NCBI RefSeq assembly: GCF_023715505.1
Contig: NZ_JAMBOH010000010.1
Coordinates: 124,001 to 188,000 of the forward strand
Reading direction: 5' to 3'
Length of the DNA: 64,000 nt
DNA from: Neobacillus cucumis
Lineage (GTDB): Bacteria > Bacillota > Bacilli > Bacillales_B > DSM-18226
The stretch's first letter is position 1, and each line of letters starts with the position of its first letter. A model generated the notes under the pieces. The model saw only the letters and a program-made list of their open reading frames with translations. It ran no database searches and was not told the origin of the DNA. Below are positions 16,352 to 25,477 of the stretch, piece by piece. The translations under genes and the position numbers were made by a program.

Positions 16352-17419
16352 ATGAAAGCGATTTATTTAGACTGTATTTCTGGGATTTCAGGAGATATGA
16401 CATTGGGTGCGCTAATCGATATGGGGGCGGATTCATCATATATAGTGGATCATTTAAGGAAATTACCAGTGGATCCATTTGAAATTAAAATACATAAAAT
16501 CATTAAACTTGGTATCAATGCAACCAAATTGGAAATCAATTTTCCATTATCCTCAGAAAATAGTGAACATATCCATAGTCATGAGTACAGTCACGAGCAT
16601 GGACATAATCACAGCCATGACCAAGTTCACGAGCATGGACATAATCACAGCCATGACCAAGTTCACGAGCATGGACATAATCACAGCCATGACCAAGTTC
16701 ACGAGCATGGACATAATCACAGCCGTGACCAAGTTCACGAGCATGGACATAATCACAGCCATGACCAAGTTCACGAGCATGGACATAATCACAGCCATGA
16801 CCATGTTCACGAGCATAATCATAGCCACAGTCATGACCATGTCCACATGCATGGGCATAGTCATAGCCACGAACATGGGCATGATCATGTCCATCGAAGT
16901 GCAGCGATGATTTTAGAAATGATTGAGCAAAGTGATCTACCGCCGAGGGTAAAAGAGCGAAGTCTGGCAATTTTTAAAGAAATCGCGATTGCTGAAGGAA
17001 AAATTCATGGAGTCGATCCTAGTGATGTTCATTTCCATGAGGTGGGAGCAATGGATTCAATTATTGACATAATTGGTGTCTGCTTAGCACTTGAAAGTCT
17101 TGGTATTGACGACATTTATGCCTCACCTGTACCAACAGGGTCAGGAAAAAAGTGGATGGCGCATGGTTTATATCCAATCCCCGCCCCAGCGACGATGGAA
17201 TTACTAAGGGGAATTCCGCTAGCTGAACTAAACGTTAAGGGGGAATTAACAACCCCAACTGGAGCAGGAATTTTACGAGCACTTGTGAAAGAATTTATCC
17301 TTCCAGGTGGATTTACAGTAGAAGAGATTGGGTATGGTGCTGGGGAGAAAGATTTTGATCATCCGAATGTATTAAGAGTGATGCTTATTACAGCATCCGA
17401 CTTAAAAAAAAAACATTAA
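16352..17419 (+). CDS. larC1: LarC1, N-terminal part of the NPN nickel insertase, with His-rich repeats
   Basis: LarC is the CTP-dependent cyclometallase that inserts nickel into the NPN precursor. This frame encodes the N-terminal domain: LDCISGISGDMTLGALIDMG near the start, FHEVGAMDSIIDIIG after the repeats, then GSGKKWMAHG, TTPTGAGILRAL and IGYGAGEKDFDHPN. Between them lies a long histidine-rich insert with six near-identical 12-residue units (HEHGHNHSHDQV) and further degenerate copies. ATG 16352 follows GGGAGGA; an upstream ATG at 16328 lacks one. The frame ends 3 codons after an A10 run that forms a slippery site, so a -1 shift makes full-length LarC with the 17421-17862 frame. The ordinary product is a 355-aa LarC1. 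Confidence 0.92.
   Translation: MKAIYLDCISGISGDMTLGALIDMGADSSYIVDHLRKLPVDPFEIKIHKIIKLGINATKLEINFPLSSENSEHIHSHEYSHEHGHNHSHDQVHEHGHNHSHDQVHEHGHNHSHDQVHEHGHNHSRDQVHEHGHNHSHDQVHEHGHNHSHDHVHEHNHSHSHDHVHMHGHSHSHEHGHDHVHRSAAMILEMIEQSDLPPRVKERSLAIFKEIAIAEGKIHGVDPSDVHFHEVGAMDSIIDIIGVCLALESLGIDDIYASPVPTGSGKKWMAHGLYPIPAPATMELLRGIPLAELNVKGELTTPTGAGILRALVKEFILPGGFTVEEIGYGAGEKDFDHPNVLRVMLITASDLKKKH
16592..16807 (+). repeat. Six 36-bp tandem repeats inside larC1
   Basis: Units start at 16592, 16628, 16664, 16700, 16736 and 16772. Each encodes HEHGHNHSHDQV; copy 4 has one His-to-Arg change and the last ends in HV. Imperfect copies continue to about 16890. Near-identity at DNA level suggests recent expansion by slippage, so the copy number may vary between strains. 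Confidence 0.95.
17404..17410 (+). other. -1 ribosomal frameshift site joining LarC1 and LarC2
   Basis: The heptamer A AAA AAA lies within a run of ten A (17404-17413), read as TTA AAA AAA in the LarC1 frame. A -1 slip moves the ribosome to a frame that stays open from 17413 into the LarC2 sequence and avoids the LarC1 stop at 17417-17419. Programmed frameshifting between larC1 and larC2 is known from Lactobacillus plantarum. No obvious downstream stem-loop or independent LarC2 ribosome binding site is seen. Confidence 0.8.
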
Positions 17420-17420
17420 A

Positions 17421-17862
17421 AGCTGAAGATTTACAAGAGCGTGAATCAATTTTTGTGTTGGAGGCGCAACTGGATGATATGACAGGGGAAGGTCTTGGGT
17501 ATACAATGGAGCGACTCTTGTCAGCGGGTGCACTCGATGTATTTTATACACCGGTTTACATGAAGAAAAATCGGCCAGGTACGCTTGTGACGGTCTTGGC
17601 ATCCATAGAATCAGCTGATTACTGTGAAGAAATCTTGTTGGTTGAAACCACGACTCTTGGGGTCCGAAGATGTCATTGGAGCCGTAAAATTCTGGAAAGA
17701 AAATTTGTTATTGCTGACACACCTTATGGAAAGATAAAGGTGAAGCAGGCGTTTATGGAGAATAGAATGCTGCACCAAGCCCCTGAATACGAAGATGTGG
17801 CAAGAGCGGCAAGAGAACACCAGGTTCCCTTTCAAGAAATATATCAGTCCGCAATGAAATAA
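17421..17862 (+). CDS. larC2: LarC2, C-terminal part of the NPN nickel insertase
   Basis: The C-terminal LarC domain, in the -1 frame relative to LarC1. After the slip the reading continues as TLKAEDLQERESIFVLEAQ, then LDDMTGEGLGYTMERLL, MKKNRPGTLVTVLA, ETTTLGVRR and APEYEDVARAA, all typical of the LarC C-terminus. No convincing start codon with a ribosome binding site exists; the in-frame GTG/TTG near 17452-17455 has none, so expression should depend on frameshifting from LarC1. The coordinates given are those of the domain-coding part. A terminator follows 20 bp later. Confidence 0.88.
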
Positions 17863-17881
17863 AAGAATTAAAATTTAAAAG

Positions 17882-17911
17882 AAGAGGTGCATAAAAGTAT
17901 GCACCTCTTTT
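17882..17911 (+). terminator. Terminator after larC
   Basis: AAGAGGTGCATA and TATGCACCTCTT form a perfect 12-bp stem with an AAAG loop, followed by TTTT. It ends the NPN cluster and isolates it from the galactose operon. Confidence 0.85.
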
Positions 17912-17947
17912 AGTTTGTGAGATTTTAGTGATATTTTAGTAAAAATA

Positions 17948-17976
17948 TTGATAAATTTTACTCGAGCAAGTAAAAT
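17948..17976 (+). promoter_or_regulatory. galK promoter with overlapping palindromic operator
   Basis: TTGATA (17948-17953) and TAAAAT (17971-17976) are separated by exactly 17 bp, a good sigma-A promoter. An inverted repeat ATTTTACT-N6-AGTAAAAT (17955-17976) covers the spacer and the -10 box, as expected for a repressor site. GalR, encoded at the end of this operon, is the likely binder; a related half-site (ATTTTAGT) lies just upstream. Confidence 0.7.
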
Positions 17977-18023
17977 GAAAGTAAGGAAAATTGAAAAGGA
18001 TTACATTAGCGGAGGACGATAAA

Positions 18024-19187
18024 ATGAACGGTAAAGCACTAAACTCAAAATTTAATGAAATTTTTGAAACGGCACCTGAGAAGTCTTTCTTTGCTCCAGG
18101 GAGAATTAATTTAATTGGTGAACATACAGACTATAATGGCGGCCATGTATTTCCATGTGCGATTACGTACGGGACTTATGCAGTTGCTAAGAAGCGTGAA
18201 GACAGTAAAGTCCGCTTGTATTCTGCTAACTTCCCGGACAAAGGAATTATTGAGTTTACATTAGACCAGCTTGATTACAATAAAGATGACAATTGGGCTA
18301 ACTATCCAAAAGGGATGATTCGCTACATTTTAGAGGCAGGATACCCAATCCCAACAGGTTTTGACTGTGTCATCGAAGGAAATATTCCAAATGGTGCAGG
18401 TCTTTCCTCTTCGGCATCCATTGAACTATTAACCGGGGTTCTAGTTGCAGGGTTGTTTGGTTTAGAAATTCCACGAATTGATCTAATTAAAATTGGCAAG
18501 CAGGTTGAGAATCAGTTTATTGGCGTTAACAGTGGAATTATGGATCAATTCGCAATTGGTATGGGCAAAAAAAATGCAGGGATTTTACTTGATTGTCAGA
18601 CGCTCAAATATGAATACGCACCTATTAAATTAGAAAACTACAAAATTATCATTATGAATACTAACAAGCGCCGTGAGCTAGCAGACTCCAAATATAATGA
18701 GCGCAGAGGAGAATGTGAAGATGCTTTATCGCAGCTGCAGCAGAAGCTTCCAATCGAAGCGCTGGGTCAGCTTTCCGAAAGTGAGTTTGATGAGAATCAG
18801 TTCTTGATTACCAACGAAACAGTTCGTAAACGGGCGAAGCATGCGGTGTATGAAAATAGTAGAACATTGCGTGCACTTGAAGAACTTAAAGCAGGAAATC
18901 TAGAGACATTCGGGCAGTTAATCAACCAATCTCACATTTCTTTAAGAGATGATTATGAAGTGACTGGAATTGAGCTTGACAGTTTAGTAGAAGCTGCATG
19001 GAATCAGCCGGGCGTTCTTGGGGCACGTATGACAGGAGCAGGCTTTGGCGGCTGCGCCATTGCCATTGTTGAAAATGACCAGGTTGACAGCTTTATTGCT
19101 AATGTTGGCAATGCATATGCTGACAAGATTGGATATAAAGCTGATTTTTACGTAGCAAGCATCGGTGACGGCGCAAAGGAATTATAA
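18024..19187 (+). CDS. galK: Galactokinase
   Basis: Phosphorylates alpha-D-galactose to galactose-1-phosphate with ATP, the first committed Leloir step. The 387-aa protein has the galactokinase signature FAPGRINLIGEHTDYNGG near the N-terminus, the GHMP ATP motif IPNGAGLSSSASIE and the C-terminal MTGAGFGGCAIAI. ATG 18024 follows GGAGG; an in-frame codon at 17991 lacks one. It is the first gene of galK-galT-galM-galR, with an operator-covered promoter just upstream. Confidence 0.96.
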   Translation: MNGKALNSKFNEIFETAPEKSFFAPGRINLIGEHTDYNGGHVFPCAITYGTYAVAKKREDSKVRLYSANFPDKGIIEFTLDQLDYNKDDNWANYPKGMIRYILEAGYPIPTGFDCVIEGNIPNGAGLSSSASIELLTGVLVAGLFGLEIPRIDLIKIGKQVENQFIGVNSGIMDQFAIGMGKKNAGILLDCQTLKYEYAPIKLENYKIIIMNTNKRRELADSKYNERRGECEDALSQLQQKLPIEALGQLSESEFDENQFLITNETVRKRAKHAVYENSRTLRALEELKAGNLETFGQLINQSHISLRDDYEVTGIELDSLVEAAWNQPGVLGARMTGAGFGGCAIAIVENDQVDSFIANVGNAYADKIGYKADFYVASIGDGAKEL

Positions 19188-19252
19188 TATTGGAAGCTTG
19201 AAACTAAAATTAGCATAATTTAATAGTTATCAAAAATTAGGTGGCGATCAAA

Positions 19253-20734
19253 ATGATTTTTCAACTAGTCCAACAATTAATTCAACAAGCGCTTGCTACT
19301 CAGTTAATCGAGCGGGAAGACGAGGTATACGCAAGGAATCAAGTACTTGCACTGCTGCAATTGGAGGAGTATAAGGAAGTTGAGATCGGGGGAAGTATCC
19401 CGGAAATTCCTGATCTCCTTGAACAAATCGTGGATTATGCAGTCGAGCAAGGTATCATCGAAGATATTTTTGATGTAAAAGATATATTTTCCAGTAAAAT
19501 CATGAATTGCTTTATCGCACGGCCTTCGAGTGTGAACCAGCAGTTTTATGAAAAATATCAACAAAGTCCAGAGCAGGCGACCGAATATTTCTATCAACTA
19601 AGTAAAAACAGCAATTACATCCAGATGAAACGAATCCGACAAAATATCGAGTATAAGGCCGCGACCGAGTACGGCGAGTTAGATATTACAATTAATCTAT
19701 CGAAACCAGAAAAAGATCCAAAGAGTATCGAACTAGAGAAGCTCGCAAAGAAATCCAGCTATCCGAAATGTTTACTTTGTATCGAAAATGAAGGGTATGC
19801 TGGAAGAATCGGCCACCCAGCCCGCTCAAATCATCGGATGATCAGAGTGAATTTAACAGATGAAAATTGGCATTTACAATATTCTCCTTATGTTTATTAT
19901 AACGAGCATTGCATTGTCTTGTCGGAAACACATACGGATATGAAAATTAGTCCAGTTACGTTTGAAAGACTGTTGGCATTTGTGGAGCAATTCCCACATT
20001 ACTTCTTAGGGTCTAATGCTGATATTCCAATAGTCGGCGGCTCGATTTTATCGCATGAGCATTATCAAGGCGGGAATTATCAATTTGCGATGGCAAAGGC
20101 GGGGGCTGATTGGAGCTTTACCATTGATGGTTTTCCGAATGTAGAATGCTCTGTCGTTAAATGGCCGATGTCGGTGATTCGTTTACGATCATCTGAAACA
20201 GGGAATCTGGTGGAAGCAGGAGCCCATATTTTTGAAAGCTGGAAAGCTTACAGTGATGAAGCCCTTGGTATATTGGCTGGGACGGGTGAGACACCGCATA
20301 ACACGGTTACCCCGATCGCCCGGAAAAATGGTGACTTGTTTGAACTAGATTTGGTTCTCCGTAATAACCGGACAAGTGACGAACATCCGTTAGGAATTTT
20401 TCACCCACATGCTGATGTCCATCATATTAAGAAAGAAAATATTGGTCTGATTGAGGTAATGGGATTGGCAGTGCTGCCTGCCCGCCTTAAAGGAGAGCTG
20501 GAAGAGGTAGCTAACTTCCTGCTAGGTAAAACTGATGTAGTCGCAGACTATCATTTAGAATGGGCAAATGAATTAAAAGCACACTATGGAATGATTGCAA
20601 ATGAATCGAATGTGCAAGCGATGGTAAGAGAAGAAGTGGGCAAGAAGTTTTTAAGAGTGTTAGAAGATGCTGGTGTCTTTAAACGGAATGAAGAGGGCGA
20701 AGCAGGATTCCGCCGCTTTATCGACACATTATAA
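19253..20734 (+). CDS. galT: UDP-glucose-hexose-1-phosphate uridylyltransferase (Firmicutes type)
   Basis: Exchanges galactose-1-phosphate with UDP-glucose to give UDP-galactose and glucose-1-phosphate. The 493-aa length and patterns (CLLCIENEGYAGRIGHPARSNHR, SHEHYQGGNYQFAM, HNTVTPIARKNGD) identify the long Firmicutes family GalT rather than the shorter E. coli type. ATG 19253 follows AGGTGG; the in-frame GTG 19241 overlaps that site. It lies 65 bp after galK and 35 bp before galM. No galE epimerase is seen in the window. Confidence 0.95.
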   Translation: MIFQLVQQLIQQALATQLIEREDEVYARNQVLALLQLEEYKEVEIGGSIPEIPDLLEQIVDYAVEQGIIEDIFDVKDIFSSKIMNCFIARPSSVNQQFYEKYQQSPEQATEYFYQLSKNSNYIQMKRIRQNIEYKAATEYGELDITINLSKPEKDPKSIELEKLAKKSSYPKCLLCIENEGYAGRIGHPARSNHRMIRVNLTDENWHLQYSPYVYYNEHCIVLSETHTDMKISPVTFERLLAFVEQFPHYFLGSNADIPIVGGSILSHEHYQGGNYQFAMAKAGADWSFTIDGFPNVECSVVKWPMSVIRLRSSETGNLVEAGAHIFESWKAYSDEALGILAGTGETPHNTVTPIARKNGDLFELDLVLRNNRTSDEHPLGIFHPHADVHHIKKENIGLIEVMGLAVLPARLKGELEEVANFLLGKTDVVADYHLEWANELKAHYGMIANESNVQAMVREEVGKKFLRVLEDAGVFKRNEEGEAGFRRFIDTL

Positions 20735-20769
20735 ACGTCCCTTAATTGAAAAAAGGAAGTGGAATAACA

Positions 20770-21828
20770 ATGAAAATGGAAAAACAGCTTTTTGGCCGTT
20801 ATAATGGATCAGATGTGATCGAATATACATTTAATAATGATTCAGGAATGTCTGTATCTTGTTTAAATTTCGGCTGTGTGATTACAAAAATCATTGTCCC
20901 TGACCGTAATGGAAAGCTAGAAAATGTGGTCCTTGGTTTCGATAACTTTGAAGACTATCCGAAATACTCGCCGTATTTCGGAGCTGTTTGCGGCCGTGTG
21001 GCAGGAAGAATTAAGGGTGCAAGTTTTGAACTGGATGGAAAAGAATATGTGCTTGCGCAAAATGAGGCACCAAACCATCTTCATGGTGGTGCTAAAGGGT
21101 TCGATTCAGTGATTTGGGAAACGACGCCGGTTGAGGATGAGAACGCTGTTGGGGTGAGATTTTTCTATCATAGTCCAGACGGGGAGGAAGGTTACCCTGG
21201 AAACCTGGAAACAACAGTAAATTATTTGCTTACAAATGAAAATGAGCTAAAAGTAACCTATGAAGCAAGGACAGATAAAAAAACAGTAGTGAATTTAACT
21301 AATCATTCTTATTTTAATTTAAGCGGGAATATCAAACGGGACTGTTGCGAACACTTGCTTCAATTGGAAAGTGACCGCTTTTTAGAATTGGCTCCTAATC
21401 TTATGCCAACAGGGGAAATGCCGGAGACGGCAAATACCCCATTTGATTTTACTACGGGAAGAAAATTGAAAGATGGCATGGAGACTTCCTATCCCCAAAA
21501 TGTTTTGGTTGGAAAAGGTTACGACCACCCGCTTATTTTTTCAAAAGAAGGGGAAAATCGAATTGTGCTAAGTGAGGAAGAGAGCGGACGGATCCTTGAG
21601 ATAACTACAGACCAGCCCTGCGTTGTTCTCTATACTTCCAATATGTTAGATGGAGAGTTTGAAATTTCAGGTGAAAAGGCTAGAAATTATTTAGGTGTCT
21701 GCTTAGAGACGCAAGGGCTGCCGGATGCCATCCATCATCCAAGCTTTCCATCGGTCACATTAAATCCAGAGGATGTATATCGTGCTAATACCACGTATCG
21801 TTTCTTAACCAATACGTTAGGTGATTAA
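20770..21828 (+). CDS. galM: Aldose 1-epimerase (mutarotase)
   Basis: Interconverts alpha and beta anomers of galactose or glucose, so that beta-galactose released from galactosides can be used by GalK. The 352-aa protein shows the family blocks FGAVCGRVAGRIKGA, NHLHGGAKGFDSVIW, the catalytic-histidine segment NLTNHSYFNLSG and a late CLETQGLPDAIHHPSFP. ATG 20770 follows AAGGAAGTGG. It is the third gene of the gal operon. Confidence 0.95.
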   Translation: MKMEKQLFGRYNGSDVIEYTFNNDSGMSVSCLNFGCVITKIIVPDRNGKLENVVLGFDNFEDYPKYSPYFGAVCGRVAGRIKGASFELDGKEYVLAQNEAPNHLHGGAKGFDSVIWETTPVEDENAVGVRFFYHSPDGEEGYPGNLETTVNYLLTNENELKVTYEARTDKKTVVNLTNHSYFNLSGNIKRDCCEHLLQLESDRFLELAPNLMPTGEMPETANTPFDFTTGRKLKDGMETSYPQNVLVGKGYDHPLIFSKEGENRIVLSEEESGRILEITTDQPCVVLYTSNMLDGEFEISGEKARNYLGVCLETQGLPDAIHHPSFPSVTLNPEDVYRANTTYRFLTNTLGD

Positions 21829-22824
<996 letters not shown>

Positions 22825-22835
22825 AACATAAAAAG

Positions 22836-22877
22836 AGCCGCTTTGTCCACACTATTTGTGGATAAAGTGGCTTTTTT
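22836..22877 (+). terminator. Terminator of the gal operon
   Basis: AGCCGCTTTGTCCACA pairs with TGTGGATAAAGTGGCT (two G-T pairs), followed by TTTTTT. Confidence 0.85.
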
Positions 22878-22919
22878 GTTTTTAGTCTAGAAATCCTAAC
22901 TCAAAGGGGACAGTAAAAT

Positions 22920-25310
22920 ATGCTAAAAAGGCTAAAGGGAAAATCAAAATTATTTGCTATAACAATTTCATCTTCTTTACTTTATTCAGGTTTCACCTTT
23001 GACCTCGCATCCGCAGAGACCGAATATTTACCCAGAGTACAAAAAAGCCAAACATCTACTATACAAAAAAATGCCCCTTACCTGGCTGATGCAGCTTCCA
23101 TTGACAGAGTTATTCGAGCCATGACCTTAGAGGAAAAAGCAAAATTTGTTGTGGGGGTAGGAATGCCTGGTATATCAAGAGGACCATTTGAAATAACAGG
23201 AGCGGTGGGTGGTACGTATGGAGTTCCGCGACTTGGTATTCCTGAATTGCGGTTGGCAGATGGGCCAGCAGGATTAAGGATCCGTCCTACAAGACCTGGG
23301 CAGAATCAAACCTATTTCGCAACTGCCTTCCCGATTGCCACATCATTGGCATCTACTTGGGATACAGCTGTGGCTGAAGCGGTGGGCGAGGCTCAGGGAA
23401 ATGAAGTAAAAGAATATGGAATAGATCTGTTTTTAGCACCTGCTCTAGATATCCAGAGGAATCCGTTAAACGGCAGAAACTTTGAGTATTATTCGGAGGA
23501 TCCCTTAATCTCTGGAAAAATGGCAGCTTCTTTTGTGAATGGGATTCAATCCAATGGTGTAGGGGCAACCATAAAACATTTTGCTGCAAACAACCAGGAA
23601 ACAAACCGGATGATTATTGATACGATCGTATCCCAACGCGCGTTAAGGGAAATTTATTTAAAAGGATTTGAAATAGCCGTAAAAGAGTCCAGCCCTTGGG
23701 CAGTTATGAGCTCCTATAATAAAATCAATGGAACATATGCGTCCGAAAGCACTGATTTATTAACGACAGTATTAAGAAAAGATTGGGGTTATAAAGGCTT
23801 TGTAATGACCGACTGGTTTGCTGGTAAGGACCCAGTGGAACAAATGAAGGCTGGTAATGGTTTAATTATGCCAGGGTCGCCAAAAAAATCTAATCTTATT
23901 AGGTTAGCTGTAGAAGGCGGAAGATTAAACGAGAAAATACTAGATCGAAATATTAAGAACATTCTACGCATCGTCATTCAAACGCCTGAGTTTAAGAAAT
24001 ATCAAAATTCTGACCAGCCTGATTTAAAGGCACATGCAATGTTGGCAAGAAAGGCTGCTTCAGAAGGAATGGTCCTATTAAAAAATAAAGAACGAGCTCT
24101 GCCTATTAATAAAAATAAAAAGATTGCATTATTCGGGAATACACAGATTGAGACCATTAAGGGCGGGAATGGCAGCGGTGACGTAAACGCAGCCTATACG
24201 GTATCAATTGCAGAAGGTTTAAAGGAAGCTGGCTACCAAATTAATCAAGAGTTATTAAGTAAATATAAAACCTATATTGATTCATTACGCCAGCAAGAGC
24301 CATATAAAATTAAGCCGCATCCATGGGGTGAAGATTTTGGAAAATTGGCCCCAGTGATCCCTGAGAAACCTTTACAGGAGAGTGAAATTACTGCTGCCTC
24401 AAAAGACACGGATCTGGGGATCATCGTTATTGGACGAAATTCTGGAGAAGCTGAAGACCGAAAAGTGGTAAAAGGGGATTACCTTTTAAGTGATGCTGAA
24501 CAGGATATGATTTCAAGAGTAACAACCGAGTACCATAACCAAGGGAAAAAAGTGGCAGTGATTCTGAACATTGGAGGGCCAATTGAAGTAGCAAGCTGGA
24601 GGGATAAGGTGGATTCCATTCTCGTAGCATGGCAGCCAGGTCAGGAAGCGGGAAATGCTGTAGCCGATGTAGTATCTGGTATAGTGAATCCTTCTGGGAA
24701 ATTGACCACTACTTTTCCTGTAAAGTACAGTGATGTCCCATCAGCAGCTAACTTTCCAGGAACACCTGCTGAAAACCCAGCTAAAGTAATTTATGAGGAA
24801 GGTATTTATGTCGGCTATCGGTATTTTACTACCTTTGGAGTAAAACCTGCTTATGAGTTTGGCTATGGTTTATCCTACACAGACTTTGACATTAGCCATG
24901 TGCAAATCAACAAGGGCAAGAAATTTAAGGACAAACTCACTATTAGTGCCATGGTTGAAAATACCGGCAGCCTTCCAGGAAGAGAAGTAGTTCAGGTCTA
25001 TGTTTCAGCGCCAGATGGAGGGCTTGAAAAGCCTTCAGTAGAATTAAGGGCTTTTGCCAAAACAAAGGTGTTACAACCTAATCAGCGTCAACTGCTTCAT
25101 TTCAATCTCAATGCTAAAGACCTAGCTTCATTTGACGAAGAAAAATCCACTTGGGTACTTGAAAAAGGCACCTATACAGTAAAAGTAGGCGCATCGTCCG
25201 AAAATATAAAAGGGTCTGCAACTTATACGGTCGACCATGATGTGATTGTACAAAAAGTCAGTGATGTCCTAAAACCTAAAGTTGACTTTAAGCAGCCTAC
25301 TAAACAATAA
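22920..25310 (+). CDS. Secreted glycoside hydrolase family 3 (beta-glycosidase)
   Basis: A 796-aa exported enzyme. The signal peptide ends at ASA (30-32). The GH3 N-terminal barrel contains LADGPAGLR, KHFAANNQE (219-227) and the catalytic aspartate in FVMTDWF (D298). The alpha/beta GH3-C domain follows (about 370-640, with LVAWQPGQEAGNAVAD), and a fibronectin type III-like domain (about 690-780) ends the protein. Such enzymes release glucose, xylose or other beta-linked sugars from oligosaccharides outside the cell. It lies between the gal operon and a sugar-sensing two-component system, flanked by its own terminators, and could supply sugars to the Mgl importer. The exact glycosidic specificity is not readable. 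Confidence 0.92.
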   Translation: MLKRLKGKSKLFAITISSSLLYSGFTFDLASAETEYLPRVQKSQTSTIQKNAPYLADAASIDRVIRAMTLEEKAKFVVGVGMPGISRGPFEITGAVGGTYGVPRLGIPELRLADGPAGLRIRPTRPGQNQTYFATAFPIATSLASTWDTAVAEAVGEAQGNEVKEYGIDLFLAPALDIQRNPLNGRNFEYYSEDPLISGKMAASFVNGIQSNGVGATIKHFAANNQETNRMIIDTIVSQRALREIYLKGFEIAVKESSPWAVMSSYNKINGTYASESTDLLTTVLRKDWGYKGFVMTDWFAGKDPVEQMKAGNGLIMPGSPKKSNLIRLAVEGGRLNEKILDRNIKNILRIVIQTPEFKKYQNSDQPDLKAHAMLARKAASEGMVLLKNKERALPINKNKKIALFGNTQIETIKGGNGSGDVNAAYTVSIAEGLKEAGYQINQELLSKYKTYIDSLRQQEPYKIKPHPWGEDFGKLAPVIPEKPLQESEITAASKDTDLGIIVIGRNSGEAEDRKVVKGDYLLSDAEQDMISRVTTEYHNQGKKVAVILNIGGPIEVASWRDKVDSILVAWQPGQEAGNAVADVVSGIVNPSGKLTTTFPVKYSDVPSAANFPGTPAENPAKVIYEEGIYVGYRYFTTFGVKPAYEFGYGLSYTDFDISHVQINKGKKFKDKLTISAMVENTGSLPGREVVQVYVSAPDGGLEKPSVELRAFAKTKVLQPNQRQLLHFNLNAKDLASFDEEKSTWVLEKGTYTVKVGASSENIKGSATYTVDHDVIVQKVSDVLKPKVDFKQPTKQ

Positions 25311-25314
25311 ATTG

Positions 25315-25358
25315 AAAAAACCAGCTTGCATTAAAAGGAAATGCAGGCTGGTTTTTTC
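25315..25358 (+). terminator. Terminator after the GH3 gene
   Basis: AAAAAACCAGCTTGCATT pairs with AATGCAGGCTGGTTTTTT around a short loop, with a T-run. Confidence 0.9.
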
Positions 25359-25413
25359 TTGGTTTCACCCGAGAAACTCGATTGCTATTAAGAAACAGCT
25401 CACATAATTCAGA

Positions 25414-25442
25414 TTGTCGATTTTTGGGATGTTACGTATAAT
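25414..25442 (+). promoter_or_regulatory. Sigma-A promoter of the sugar-sensing operon
   Basis: TTGTCG (25414-25419) and TATAAT (25437-25442) with a 17-bp spacer lie 36 bp upstream of the start at 25478. Confidence 0.6.
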
Positions 25443-25477
25443 GGATCTATCTTATGCTTTGGGATTGGAGTTGTTAT

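Noticed and set aside
16592..16807. Regular 36-bp repeats as a possible CRISPR array
   Set aside because: The units are directly adjacent with no unique spacers, and they lie inside a coding sequence with a clear protein meaning.
16536..16970. Long open frames on the opposite strand and in other frames over the larC1 repeats
   Set aside because: They come from the 36-bp repeat being a multiple of three with no stop in several frames. No start site, ribosome binding site or family match supports them.
17402..17455. Split larC as a pseudogene or sequencing error
   Set aside because: The slippery heptamer, the open -1 frame and the known programmed shift in larC of L. plantarum make a functional frameshift more likely. 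An assembly error in the A10 run cannot be excluded.
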